Position numbers and translations under genes: made by a program. From positions 1-44,867 of the forward strand of contig JAFVMW010000107.1 of NCBI GenBank assembly GCA_017506735.1: a DNA stretch of 44,867 nt. Reading direction: 5' to 3'. This document shows, piece by piece, positions 1-7,694 of the stretch. The notes under the pieces were generated by a model. That model saw only the letters and a program-made list of their open reading frames with translations, was not told the origin of the DNA and did not search any database. Position 1 is the first letter of the stretch, and each line of letters opens with the position of its first letter. The stretch comes from Oscillospiraceae bacterium. Lineage in GTDB: Bacteria; Bacillota; Clostridia; Oscillospirales; Oscillospiraceae.

Positions 1-138
1 AGACCTTTTAACTTCCAAAATCCGGCTTTCTTCAGATTCCGCCTCACGACGGACACCCTTGCCTTTGGCTAACCCTTCCCGCTACCGGGCGGATTCGGGA
101 CTTTCACCCTATAGAACGTGCGCTCACCGGGCGCACAC
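1..138 (-). mobile_element. Group II intron, 5' part (domain I), truncated by window edge
   Basis: Read on the minus strand from about 136-138 downwards, the sequence has the hallmarks of a bacterial group II intron 5' end. It opens with GTGCGCCCGG, followed by AGGGTGAAAGTCCCGA, then GGTAGC, TTAGCCAAAGGCAAGGGTGTC and GTGAGGCGGAATCTGAAG-like blocks, all in the canonical order of domain I. The exact first base is ambiguous between 138 and 136, because both GTGTG and GTGCG fit the GUGYG consensus. The rest of the ribozyme and any reverse transcriptase gene would lie left of position 1. The 5' exon ends in TTGTTTT, immediately after the terminator hairpin of the neighbouring permease gene. This is the target preference known for class C introns; the class assignment is inference. 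Confidence 0.83.
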
Positions 139-170
139 AAAACAAGGGCGTGTTCATTTGAACACGCCCT
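139..170 (-). terminator. Rho-independent terminator of the AI-2E-family gene, also the intron insertion site
   Basis: An 11-bp perfect stem (AGGGCGTGTTC / GAACACGCCCT) with a 4-base loop is followed on the minus strand by TTGTTTT. It lies 6 bases past the stop of the permease gene. The T-run abuts the first base of the group II intron. Confidence 0.85.
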
Positions 171-175
171 TTATA

Positions 176-1240
176 TTAGGATTCAGCAGAAGCCTGGATG
201 CGCTCCATGCGCTGTTTCCAGAAGAAGGAGATGGCTACCGGCGCGCCAAACAGGCCCCAGAAGCCGAATACTCTCAGACCAATGAACATGGACACCAGCG
301 AAATAATGGGATGCAGGCTCAGCTGCGCTCCAACAATCTTGGGTTCCATGTAATTGCGGACCACGGTGACGATTCCGTAAATGACAAACAGCTCGATGCC
401 CAGCTTGGTATAGCCAAGCACCAGAGAAATCACCGCCCAGGGAATCATGATGCCGCCGGTTCCCAGAATGGGCATAATGTCAAAGACCGCTATGACGGCT
501 GCCTTGATCATGGCGTTTTCGATTCCAAAGACCATGAACAGAAGGCTCAGCTCTGTAAAGGTCATCAGCATGATCAGCACATAGGACCGGATGACCACGA
601 ACAGAGTGTCCGTCATGTAGACACGGATTTTCTTCAGAACGTCCTTGTACTTCCCGGGAATGTTCCGGGACGCAAAGGAGAGGATTCCCTCATAATCACA
701 GACGATGAAAATCGTGGAGAAGATCATGGCCAGCACGCTGAAAATCACAGAGGGAATCCCACGGGCCAAACCGGAAATGATGGAAACTGCCACGCCGGAA
801 AGGCTGGCGATCACATTTTTCAGTGCGGACAAGGCGCTCTCCTTCACGGACTGAAGGACAGTAATCACCGCAGGGTCCAGCTCCTCCATGAGATCATAGA
901 ACCAGTCGTAGCAGAAGGAAACAAAGGGCATAAGCTTATGCTCATAGACCTGGGGCAGCCACTGAATCAGCCCGCCCAGCGCGGAAACGCCCTTCACCGC
1001 CAGCAGACCAACCACCAGACCCATGACGCCGTAAACCAGGATTGTCAGCAGAATGCGGACGATCCGGTTCGGAAGCCGGATCAGATTGGATAGCCGCACA
1101 ACCAAAACCGATATTATGACACCGATGATAAACGGCACCGTTATGGGCAGAAGATATTTCAATGCCAGGAACACACCTGCTCCCACGATGCTGTAATAAG
1201 CAAAATTAACCAGGAAATCGCGCTTTTTCTGGATCGACAA
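176..1240 (-). CDS. AI-2E family transporter (YdiK/PerM-like membrane protein)
   Basis: This is a predicted multi-pass inner-membrane protein of the AI-2E/PerM family, about 354 residues, the usual family length. Hydrophobic segments run through the N-terminal third (YYSIVGAGVFLALKYLLPIT and the following helices). The C-terminal half has the family's loop and paired helices, including the conserved PILGTGGIMIPWA stretch and NYMEPKIVG. Family members export small molecules or ions (autoinducer-2, Na+/H+ in some); the substrate here cannot be read from sequence. The start chosen is TTG at 1240, because GGGGGAG sits 5 bases upstream. The in-frame ATG at 1312 would place a good promoter inside the coding region. 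It is transcribed from its own promoter and ends at a hairpin beside the intron. Confidence 0.85.
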   Translation of the reverse strand: MSIQKKRDFLVNFAYYSIVGAGVFLALKYLLPITVPFIIGVIISVLVVRLSNLIRLPNRIVRILLTILVYGVMGLVVGLLAVKGVSALGGLIQWLPQVYEHKLMPFVSFCYDWFYDLMEELDPAVITVLQSVKESALSALKNVIASLSGVAVSIISGLARGIPSVIFSVLAMIFSTIFIVCDYEGILSFASRNIPGKYKDVLKKIRVYMTDTLFVVIRSYVLIMLMTFTELSLLFMVFGIENAMIKAAVIAVFDIMPILGTGGIMIPWAVISLVLGYTKLGIELFVIYGIVTVVRNYMEPKIVGAQLSLHPIISLVSMFIGLRVFGFWGLFGAPVAISFFWKQRMERIQASAES

Positions 1241-1273
1241 GGGTACTCCCCCATTCCGTTTACAGATGCTTCC

Positions 1274-1302
1274 ATTATACCGACCGGCAGACGGGATGTC
1301 CA
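1274..1302 (-). promoter_or_regulatory. Sigma-A promoter of the AI-2E-family gene
   Basis: TGGACA, a 17-base spacer and TATAAT on the minus strand, about 34 bases before the TTG start at 1240. Its position supports the internal TTG start over the upstream ATG. Confidence 0.75.
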
Positions 1303-1369
1303 CCCATTTCATAAAAAATTCATAAACATTCCCGAAAGATCCATCGCTGACCCGGCTTTCTTTGAGAAA

Positions 1370-2149
1370 TCAGCTTTCAAATTCATAAAGACGGTATAGC
1401 TTTCCGGCAAATTTACCGGCGTAGAGCTTTCTGAACACACCCTGCTCCCAGGGCTTCAGCTGGGCAATCAGCTCCTCCGGGGTCATGGAATGCTCGCTCA
1501 GATAGGTTATCCCTGTATCCCGGGCCAGGGCCTCGGGATCATCCAGACCCCAGACCTGGGTCACGCCCACATCATTGATTGGATTGCGGAATCTGGATGC
1601 CTTGGCGGCAAATTCTGAGTAACAGTCCATCAGCAGACACACATGGTCAAAATGGCCCTTCAAAAGAGCAAGCAATGCCCGGAGCTCCTCCGGACGCAGG
1701 TACATACTCAGGCCCTCCATGACCACGATTGCCCTGCCACGGGGAAGGGCCTGGATCCACTCCCGGCGGCGAAGATCACCGGGTATCATCCGATAGCCAT
1801 CCTTCTCCCGATAGTAACGGCGCCGTTCCGAAATCACGGCAGGAAAGTCCACATCGTACCAGGCTCCCCTGCCCTCCAGCCGGAAGGCTCTGCTGTCCAT
1901 GCCGCAGCCCAGGTGCAGAACCACGGCTTCCGGGTCAAGGGTCATCTGTGCTTCCGTCCAGCGATCAATCACAGCAGAGCGCATTCCCATGTAATAGGCA
2001 AGCCAGCGGGAGGCGGATTTTCCCCGAAGGGGAAAGCCCTCCGCCTGCCAGATCTGCTCTGCCATGGAATCCTTCAGGATGATGCCTTTTCGGCTGACCA
2101 GGGCTTTTCCATAAAGAGGGATATACAGGGTCTGATTGACTTCATTCAT
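1370..2149 (-). CDS. Class I SAM-dependent methyltransferase, PPM1/leucine-carboxyl-methyltransferase family
   Basis: A 259-residue methyltransferase of the COG3315 (PPM1/LCMT) type. Motif I reads VVLHLGCGMDSRAFRL at about residues 75-90. The acidic motif II follows as WYDVDFPAVISERRRYY, and a post-motif region has VVMEGLSMYL. Members O-methylate carboxyl or hydroxyl groups, often in secondary metabolism; the substrate is unknown. The start is ATG 2149, with AAAGGAG 7 bases upstream, not the earlier in-frame codon at 2191. The start overlaps the stop of the upstream methyltransferase gene by 8 bases, so translation is probably coupled. It is the last gene of the hydrolase-methyltransferase-methyltransferase operon. 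No clear terminator follows before the AI-2E promoter. Confidence 0.82.
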   Translation of the reverse strand: MNEVNQTLYIPLYGKALVSRKGIILKDSMAEQIWQAEGFPLRGKSASRWLAYYMGMRSAVIDRWTEAQMTLDPEAVVLHLGCGMDSRAFRLEGRGAWYDVDFPAVISERRRYYREKDGYRMIPGDLRRREWIQALPRGRAIVVMEGLSMYLRPEELRALLALLKGHFDHVCLLMDCYSEFAAKASRFRNPINDVGVTQVWGLDDPEALARDTGITYLSEHSMTPEELIAQLKPWEQGVFRKLYAGKFAGKLYRLYEFES

Positions 2150-2858
2150 TGGAATGCTCCTTTCTTGCAACGATAAACCAGGTCGTCCCATGGCCCGAAT
2201 CCTCCAGCAGGCAGTCTGCGCAGCGGATCACCCGGAAGCCGCACTGCTGAAGCATCCGGCAGATTTCCCCTGGATCGTGGATGGTCTCCCGGATCACTTC
2301 CTCCAGGGCAAGCACCCCGGATTCGTATACACGGACGGTGAGATGAACCCGGTTCTGCCCGGGACGGGTCATCTGAAACCAGACCCGGGTAGTTTCGGTA
2401 AAATCCATTTCGAAGGGTTCACTGTCGGATACTTCCTTTTCATTCAGAAGATCGAACACAAAATAGCCGCCGGGGGCCAGATAGCTGTAAACATTCTCAA
2501 AAATCCGACGGACATCCCCCAGCTCCGGGATATGATTTACCGCATCGCCGGTGCAGGTGACCAGATCGTAGGCATCCGCCGGACGGAAGGTGGTCATGTC
2601 TGCCACGGTATACTGACCCTGGGGATCATTTTCCCAGGCGATGGCGATCATGCCGTCAGAGAGATCCATGCCGGCGGCTTCCATTCCGGCGGCTCTGAGA
2701 ATCCGGCACAGGATGCCGGTGCCGCAGGCCAGATCCATGGCTGTTTTGGGGGTCACATTGTTGCGTTTGAGCCAGGTCAGCAGAAGCTCTCCGAAGATTT
2801 CCGGATAGTAATTCCAGCCGAATTCATTGTATACCTTACAGAATACTTCACTGTACAT
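2142..2858 (-). CDS. Class I SAM-dependent methyltransferase (Methyltransf_25-like)
   Basis: A 238-residue soluble methyltransferase. SAM-binding motif I is AMDLACGTGILCRIL (about residues 40-54), motif II is GMDLSDGMI, and DLVTCTGDAVNHI and PGGYFVFDLLNE match later motifs of the fold. Small-molecule methyltransferases of this type are common; no substrate can be assigned. Its start (ATG 2858) overlaps the end of the upstream hydrolase gene by 11 bases, and its stop overlaps the next methyltransferase by 8, indicating a co-translated three-gene operon. Two unrelated methyltransferases with a hydrolase could modify one small molecule, but this is inference. Confidence 0.83.
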   Translation of the reverse strand: MYSEVFCKVYNEFGWNYYPEIFGELLLTWLKRNNVTPKTAMDLACGTGILCRILRAAGMEAAGMDLSDGMIAIAWENDPQGQYTVADMTTFRPADAYDLVTCTGDAVNHIPELGDVRRIFENVYSYLAPGGYFVFDLLNEKEVSDSEPFEMDFTETTRVWFQMTRPGQNRVHLTVRVYESGVLALEEVIRETIHDPGEICRMLQQCGFRVIRCADCLLEDSGHGTTWFIVARKEHSNE

Positions 2859-3672
2859 CGATGGGTTCCCCTTTCAGAAAGGCCAGGATCACACCGGTGA
2901 AGGTCTTTTCTTCTTCATAAAGACCGTGGCCCTGTTCCGGATAGTATTTCAGCACCGCCCCGGGAATCCGGGAGGCCATTGTTCTGGAGCCCTCCTCTCC
3001 CAGACAGTGATCCCTGCCGCCAGCCACAATCAGGGTTGGGGACTGAATCCGACTCAGGCCTTCCAGGGTATTGTGGGTTCTGCAAGCCTGGGCCATCAAC
3101 AGAAACCGGTCATAGGAACGGGGCTTGGTCATCCTGCCGATCATCGGGATCAGCCATTTGCTGCTGCGGTAATAGCGATCTGAATAGATCAGGCGGAGAT
3201 TGCTGTCCATGAGGCGGGTATGATCCCCGGCTTCGGCGAAGGAAATCCAGGACCCTATGGCCTCCTCCATAATGGGATTGGAACAGGGCGCCGTGACGGT
3301 GAGAATGAGCTTGCCCACCAGCTCCGGATGATCAATGGCCAGATGCTGAGCGATCATTCCGCCCATGGAGACACCGAAAACATCCGCCCGTTCAATTTCA
3401 AGGAATCTCATGGCCCGGGCCAGGTTATCGGCCATGTCCCGGGTGGTGACTCCTTCTGAGAGCTGATTCGTCCGGCTGAAGGAATACACTGTATACTCCC
3501 TGCAGAACCGGTAATACATCAGAGCAAGGGGAAACGCCATACCCCGTACCGTTCGCAGGCCATCACCAAGGCCGGGGAGCATAACGAGGGTCTTTTTTCC
3601 CGTACCGAAGCGGATATAGTCCATATCCGTATCCCCAAAGGGAATGGTGCCGTTCTGAATTCCAAATAACAA
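2848..3672 (-). CDS. Alpha/beta-fold hydrolase
   Basis: A 274-residue alpha/beta hydrolase. The nucleophile elbow is GVSMGG (Ser near residue 100). The oxyanion-hole strand is VMLPGLGDG, the acid is probably the Asp in VAGGRDHCLG, and the catalytic His lies in PEQGHGLYEE near the C terminus. These complete the Ser-Asp-His triad expected for an esterase or related hydrolase. The start is probably TTG at 3672, placed 8 bases after AAAGGAGG; the in-frame GTG at 3681 touches the ribosome site and is unlikely. It is the first gene of the operon and overlaps the following methyltransferase. Confidence 0.82.
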   Translation of the reverse strand: MLFGIQNGTIPFGDTDMDYIRFGTGKKTLVMLPGLGDGLRTVRGMAFPLALMYYRFCREYTVYSFSRTNQLSEGVTTRDMADNLARAMRFLEIERADVFGVSMGGMIAQHLAIDHPELVGKLILTVTAPCSNPIMEEAIGSWISFAEAGDHTRLMDSNLRLIYSDRYYRSSKWLIPMIGRMTKPRSYDRFLLMAQACRTHNTLEGLSRIQSPTLIVAGGRDHCLGEEGSRTMASRIPGAVLKYYPEQGHGLYEEEKTFTGVILAFLKGEPIDVQ

Positions 3673-3693
3673 TGGGATCACCTCCTTTTCTCC

Positions 3694-3722
3694 ATTGTAT
3701 CACGGGACGGGTCCCAATTCAA
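3694..3722 (-). promoter_or_regulatory. Promoter of the hydrolase-methyltransferase operon with a palindrome in the spacer
   Basis: TTGAAT, a 17-base spacer and TACAAT preceded by TG (extended -10). The spacer contains the perfect palindrome GGGACCCGTCCC (3704-3715), placed where a repressor would block polymerase. No regulator can be named. Confidence 0.7.
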
Positions 3723-3724
3723 TG

Positions 3725-3762
3725 AAAAACCGCGGAAGAGGACGGTTTGTCCACTTCCGCGG
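3725..3762 (-). terminator. Terminator after the GH3 gene
   Basis: Stem CCGCGGAAG / CTTCCGCGG with a 15-base loop, followed by TTTTT on the minus strand. It lies directly behind the glucosidase stop and just ahead of the next promoter. Confidence 0.85.
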
Positions 3763-3776
3763 CATGAAAACAGGAA

Positions 3777-6239
3777 TCAGCCGAAGTACTCTCTCTGGAG
3801 GTCGCTGTTGAGGATGGAACGGATCACATTGCCGCAGCACCGGCGCAGATCCCGGGGGGAAATCTGGTTTTCCTGGAGGCCCTTGAGAATGGCCTTTTTC
3901 GCGGCAGGGGTACCGGGCATGATCAGATCATTGCCAGCCTTGATGGCAAGGGGATTGCTGGCCTGACCGTCATTGGTGGAAAACCAGTCGGTCATTACCA
4001 CACCCTCAAAGCCCCATTCATTACGCAGAATCTTGGTGCAGAGGTCATGGCTGTTGGGTGCGTATACCCCGTTGACCTTGTTGTAGCTGGTCATAATGCC
4101 CTTGGCGCCACCCTGCTGGACACAGCGCTGGAAGGCCCGGAGGTAGATTTCCCGGAGCGCCCGTTCAGACACATTGCTGGAAACGAAATTCCGGTTGTCC
4201 TCCTGATTATTGCAGGCGAAATGCTTCACGGTGACATAGAAGCCCTCCTCCTGCTGAACGCCCCGGGTCATGGCGGCAGCAAGATCACCGGCCAGGAAGG
4301 GGTCCTCGGACCAGTATTCAAAGTTCCGGCCGCACAGGGGGTTGCGGTGGATGTTCACCGCAGGGGCCAGCCAGTAGGTACAGCCGTATTCCTTCATTTC
4401 CCGGTAGATAGCAGTACCGATCTCATACATCAGCTCCCGGTTCCAGGTCTGGGCCAGCGCGTGGGATACGGGGAAAGCGGTAGTATACTGGTACAGCACA
4501 GGCTCCTTTTCCGGGTCGCCGTTGGTGAATTTCTTCACAAAGTCGGGGAAGGCATCGAAAATGGACAGGGCCGCATCCACCGCCTTGATCCGGCCGGATT
4601 TGCTCACGGTGGAGCGCTTCTGAATCCGCAGACCGGCAGGGCCGTCGCAGAGGGTCACATTGCACAGGCCCCGATTCCAGAATTTGCTGGTGGTATTGCC
4701 CACAGAGCCGGGGAGCTTGAAGAAATGATCGCCACCGAACATTCCCGCGCCCACCACGATATCCGCCATTTCCGCATCGGTCAGACTGTTCAGAAGCATC
4801 TGGACACGCTGGTCCTGGCAGACAGCAGGGTCTTCATAGGTATAGACTCTGGGCTCAATGGCAGAAGCATCCAGCTCCAGCACGGGAACCAGGGGAATTT
4901 CCCAGTGGTAGCTCTGGGATTTCAGCTCCTTCATGGGAACGCGCATGGGGCACACATGGGTATGAACGGATACAATGGCATCCCCGTTCAGCTCCACAAT
5001 GGCGGCAGGGACGGTAACCCGGGAGGAATTGCCCACCCGGAGCAGATAGCCGCCCTTTTCCAGGACATAACAGCCGTCTGCCTCCCGGTAGCTGGCAAGC
5101 TCCTTCAGGTCGAAGGACAATTTCAGATTCTCCGACGCGCCGGGGGCCAGAAGGCCTGTCTTGGCGAAGGCCGCCAGGGACTGGTACTCCTTGTCCATGG
5201 CACCATTGGGGGCGGACACATAGAGCTGTACGGTCTCCTTGCCGGAATACTGGCTGCCGATGTTGCGGACGGAGACATTCAGCAGAACCCTGGTGCCATC
5301 GAGCTGGGCTTCGCAGGGAGTGATTTCAAAATCGGTGTAGCTCAGACCATAGCCGAAGGGATAGCAGGGCTCCACGCCGAAGGAATCGTAATAGCGGTAG
5401 CCCACATAGATGCCCTCTTTATAGAATTCCTGCTTCAGATTGCCGTTGCAAGAGCCGTATTCTGCGCCGAAGGGAACATCGGAATACTGCTTTGCCCAGG
5501 TGGAGGACAGCTTGCCGGAGGGAGTCACCGCACCGGAGATCACATCCGCGAAGGCATGGCCGCCCTCAGTGCCAAGCTGACAGATATAAAGAACAGCATT
5601 GATCTCCGGAATCTGATCCAGGAAGCTCATATCCATGGCAGAGCCGCAGTTGATAGCCAGAACAAACTTCTCATACCGCTGGGCCAGGAACCGGATGGTC
5701 TGCTTTTCCAGCTCTGTCAGCAGGAAGTCACCTGCCTCCACCTTCCGGTCGCCGCCCTCACCTGCCTGCCGGGACAGAACATAAATGCAGGAATCGGTTT
5801 CCTCTGCCACGTCGGCTTCCGTAACCTCCGGGCCGTCGGGGAATCGGAAGTTGTCGAACAGCATGGACATGATGCTGTCCAGCTTCAGCAGGTTCACCCG
5901 TTTCTTCTTTTCTTCCTGGTAAAGGGCGTACTGCTCCTGATAGTGGTTTTCAAACCGTCTGATCCAGTCCTTGCTGGTAACGGTGAAGCCCCGGTCCTCC
6001 ATGCCTTCCAGAATGGTGACACTGTGACGCTCGTTGACCTCGCCGGAGCCGGTGCCGCCCTTGATGGTCATGGACACACCGGGGCCGAACAGGGCCACGG
6101 TTTTGCTGGTCAGGGGCAGGGCGCCGTCATTTTTCAGCAGAACGATGCTTTCGCAGGCGGCCCGGTAGGCCACCTGGAGATTTTCCTTCTCACGGCTGGA
6201 AACATGATCGGAACGGCTTGCTTTTGTACGAATCTGCAT
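3777..6239 (-). CDS. Glycoside hydrolase family 3 beta-glucosidase, permuted domain order
   Basis: An 820-residue cytoplasmic GH3 enzyme (no signal peptide) that should release terminal beta-linked glucose or a related sugar. The order is reversed relative to the common GH3 layout. The alpha/beta sandwich domain comes first (AYRAACESIVLLKNDGALPL near residues 24-43). A fibronectin-III-like domain follows (about 310-410). The (beta/alpha)8 catalytic domain is last (about 470-800). The catalytic domain has LCDGPAGLR, the substrate motif GRNFEYWSEDP, the KH pair at 672-673, and the nucleophile Asp751 in VVMTDWFS. This permutation is known for some ruminococcal and Butyrivibrio enzymes. The start ATG 6239 has AGGAGG 7 bases upstream; a longer in-frame extension would cover the promoter. 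It has its own promoter and terminator. Confidence 0.92.
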   Translation of the reverse strand: MQIRTKASRSDHVSSREKENLQVAYRAACESIVLLKNDGALPLTSKTVALFGPGVSMTIKGGTGSGEVNERHSVTILEGMEDRGFTVTSKDWIRRFENHYQEQYALYQEEKKKRVNLLKLDSIMSMLFDNFRFPDGPEVTEADVAEETDSCIYVLSRQAGEGGDRKVEAGDFLLTELEKQTIRFLAQRYEKFVLAINCGSAMDMSFLDQIPEINAVLYICQLGTEGGHAFADVISGAVTPSGKLSSTWAKQYSDVPFGAEYGSCNGNLKQEFYKEGIYVGYRYYDSFGVEPCYPFGYGLSYTDFEITPCEAQLDGTRVLLNVSVRNIGSQYSGKETVQLYVSAPNGAMDKEYQSLAAFAKTGLLAPGASENLKLSFDLKELASYREADGCYVLEKGGYLLRVGNSSRVTVPAAIVELNGDAIVSVHTHVCPMRVPMKELKSQSYHWEIPLVPVLELDASAIEPRVYTYEDPAVCQDQRVQMLLNSLTDAEMADIVVGAGMFGGDHFFKLPGSVGNTTSKFWNRGLCNVTLCDGPAGLRIQKRSTVSKSGRIKAVDAALSIFDAFPDFVKKFTNGDPEKEPVLYQYTTAFPVSHALAQTWNRELMYEIGTAIYREMKEYGCTYWLAPAVNIHRNPLCGRNFEYWSEDPFLAGDLAAAMTRGVQQEEGFYVTVKHFACNNQEDNRNFVSSNVSERALREIYLRAFQRCVQQGGAKGIMTSYNKVNGVYAPNSHDLCTKILRNEWGFEGVVMTDWFSTNDGQASNPLAIKAGNDLIMPGTPAAKKAILKGLQENQISPRDLRRCCGNVIRSILNSDLQREYFG

Positions 6240-6258
6240 AGGGGTTCCTCCTCTTTCG

Positions 6259-6314
6259 CGGCAGAGCCTGCCGCATTTTTCTTTTATCATACCAGACTTT
6301 CTGGCCGGATGGAA
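6259..6314 (-). promoter_or_regulatory. Promoter and operator-like palindromes upstream of the GH3 gene
   Basis: A possible promoter (weak -35 TTCCAT, 17-base spacer, -10 TATGAT at 6286-6291) has the palindrome CCAGA-AAG-TCTGG filling the spacer (6292-6304). A second perfect 7-bp inverted repeat, GCGGCAG-GCT-CTGCCGC on the minus strand, lies in the leader at 6259-6275. Both are plausible operator or RNA elements for sugar control; the regulator is unknown. Confidence 0.5.
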
Positions 6315-6342
6315 TACGCTATTTCTTTTTCGTCCATATACA

Positions 6343-6374
6343 CAAAATCGGGACCATGCTTTTGCACAGTCCCG
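6343..6374 (-). terminator. Terminator of the SLH gene
   Basis: Hairpin CGGGAC(TG)TGC-AAAA-GCA(TG)GTCCCG with a short T-rich tail on the minus strand, 9 bases past the stop of the SLH gene. Confidence 0.7.
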
Positions 6375-6382
6375 AAGGCAGA

Positions 6383-7021
6383 TCAATTGCTGCCGGATAC
6401 CAGGAGGTGGAACCGGGTCAGAATGGCGGCGCATTGGGCACGGTTGGCGCCGGACACAGGCGACAGGTGGGTTTCGTCGGTGCCGGCGATAATGCCGTGG
6501 GTCACCGCCCAGGAGAAGGGCTCCAGCGCATAGGTGGAAACGGATTCCGCATCGGCATAGCCGGACAGAACCGACAGCTTGTAGCTGGTGGAAACCGACA
6601 GCCAGCCGGCACAGCGGTACAGGAAGGTCACGAGCTGTTCCCGGGTCACATAGCTGGAAGGAGAAAACAGTGTGTCGGAGGTGCCGTTGGTGATGTTCTG
6701 CTCATAGGCCCAGCAGACGGCACTGTAGCAGTAATCCTCCGGGGACACATCCGTAAAGGGGCAGGCTTCCTGGGGTGCAGGAGAACCGCTGAGCCGGTGA
6801 AGCACCGTCACGACCATGCCCCGGGTCATCGTACCCATTGGAGAAAACCGGTCAGCGCCGGTGCCGGACATCAGTCCATGACGGTAAACATACTCCACAG
6901 AATCCTCGTACCAGATTCCGGAGGGTACATCCAGAAAGGGATGGTCCGCGGCAAGGACGCTGACACAAAGGCTGAAACACAGCACAATCACGGTCAATAC
7001 GGCAAGGAATGATTTTCTCAT
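6383..7021 (-). CDS. Secreted protein with three S-layer homology (SLH) domains
   Basis: A 212-residue protein with a classical signal peptide (basic MRKS, hydrophobic core, cleavage expected after VLA-A near residue 25). Three SLH repeats follow: FLDVPSGIWYEDSVEYVYRHGLMSG, FTDVSPEDYCYSAVCWAYEQ and a more diverged third (about residues 145-205). SLH domains bind pyruvylated secondary cell-wall polymers and hold proteins at the surface. Since nearly the whole mature protein is SLH, it is an anchor without an obvious cargo domain. It is divergent from an ECF sigma operon, with both promoters in the 170-base gap. Ribosome site GGAGGAGG precedes ATG 7021. Confidence 0.88.
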   Translation of the reverse strand: MRKSFLAVLTVIVLCFSLCVSVLAADHPFLDVPSGIWYEDSVEYVYRHGLMSGTGADRFSPMGTMTRGMVVTVLHRLSGSPAPQEACPFTDVSPEDYCYSAVCWAYEQNITNGTSDTLFSPSSYVTREQLVTFLYRCAGWLSVSTSYKLSVLSGYADAESVSTYALEPFSWAVTHGIIAGTDETHLSPVSGANRAQCAAILTRFHLLVSGSN

Positions 7022-7048
7022 AAGCTGTCCTCCTCCGGCTTTTGTTTT

Positions 7049-7077
7049 ATATTACCATAATTTGCCTATCTCCGCAA
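7049..7077 (-). promoter_or_regulatory. Promoter of the SLH gene
   Basis: TTGCGG, a 17-base spacer and TAATAT on the minus strand, about 28 bases before the start codon. Confidence 0.65.
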
Positions 7078-7104
7078 GATGGCATAATCACGAATAGAGG
7101 GCGG

Positions 7105-7133
7105 TTGCTTTTTCCATGGGACTGAAATAAAAT
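7105..7133 (+). promoter_or_regulatory. Promoter of the ECF sigma operon
   Basis: TTGCTT, a 17-base spacer and TAAAAT, about 60 bases before the sigma gene start. It has sigma-A character. I see no clear AAC-type ECF -35 element that would show autoregulation. Confidence 0.55.
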
Positions 7134-7193
7134 AACAGATGCTGTAACAAACGGCCTTTGCCGGACCACTCATACTGTGAAAGGAGGAGCGAT

Positions 7194-7694
7194 ATGAAAC
7201 AACTGCTGGCAGAATTGTTTGATCAATACTACAAAGACATCTATACATACCTGTACAGCCTGTGCCGTGATGCTTCCCTTTCTGAGGATCTGACTTCGGA
7301 GGTGTTTGTGGAGGCGGTGGGGTCCATTGCCGGCTTCCGCTGGGAATCGGATGTAAAAACCTGGCTGTTCACCATCGCCCGGAGGCGGTGGATCGCCCAT
7401 CTGAAGCGGAAAAACCGTCAGATTCCCACCATTCCCATTCATGAATTATTCGACGCTGCTCTTCCTGCCTCCCAGGCATCATTGGATGGTTCAGAGCTGG
7501 TCTGTGCCATCCAGGAGGCCCTGTCCGCCGAGCCGGAATTGACCCGGAGGGTATGGAAGCTGCGGCTGGAGGGCTATTCCTATTTCGAAATCGGAACGAA
7601 GTGCGGAATGTCTGAGAATTCCGCCCGGGTGTTGTTTTTCAGAACCAAGGGAAAGGTACGAAACCATCTTCAAAAGGAGGGATTTTTGCTGTGA
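7194..7694 (+). CDS. ECF-family RNA polymerase sigma factor
   Basis: A 166-residue sigma-70 family protein of the extracytoplasmic-function type. Region 2 occupies about residues 5-70 (DQYYKDIYTYLYSLCRDASLSEDLTSEVFVEA, then VKTWLFTIARRRWIAHLKR). Region 4 is at about 105-155 (RRVWKLRLEGYSYFEIGTKCGMSENSARVLFFRTKGKVR), a helix-turn-helix. The start ATG 7194 follows AAAGGAGGAG. Its stop overlaps the GTG start of the anti-sigma gene, so the partner proteins are translationally coupled. It probably directs polymerase to an envelope-stress or surface-related regulon once released; the targets are not known. Confidence 0.92.
   Translation: MKQLLAELFDQYYKDIYTYLYSLCRDASLSEDLTSEVFVEAVGSIAGFRWESDVKTWLFTIARRRWIAHLKRKNRQIPTIPIHELFDAALPASQASLDGSELVCAIQEALSAEPELTRRVWKLRLEGYSYFEIGTKCGMSENSARVLFFRTKGKVRNHLQKEGFLL

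Noticed and set aside
59-1093. Plus-strand ORF starting in the intron and crossing the AI-2E-family gene
   Set aside because: Its beginning is the reverse complement of group II intron RNA and the rest is antisense to a membrane protein gene; the translation is His/Gln-rich shadow sequence.
4047-6533. Long plus-strand ORF (828 codons) opposite the GH3 gene
   Set aside because: It is an antisense shadow of the GH3 gene. The minus strand has GH3 motifs, a ribosome site and a terminator; the plus frame has Gly/His-rich nonsense without a start signal.
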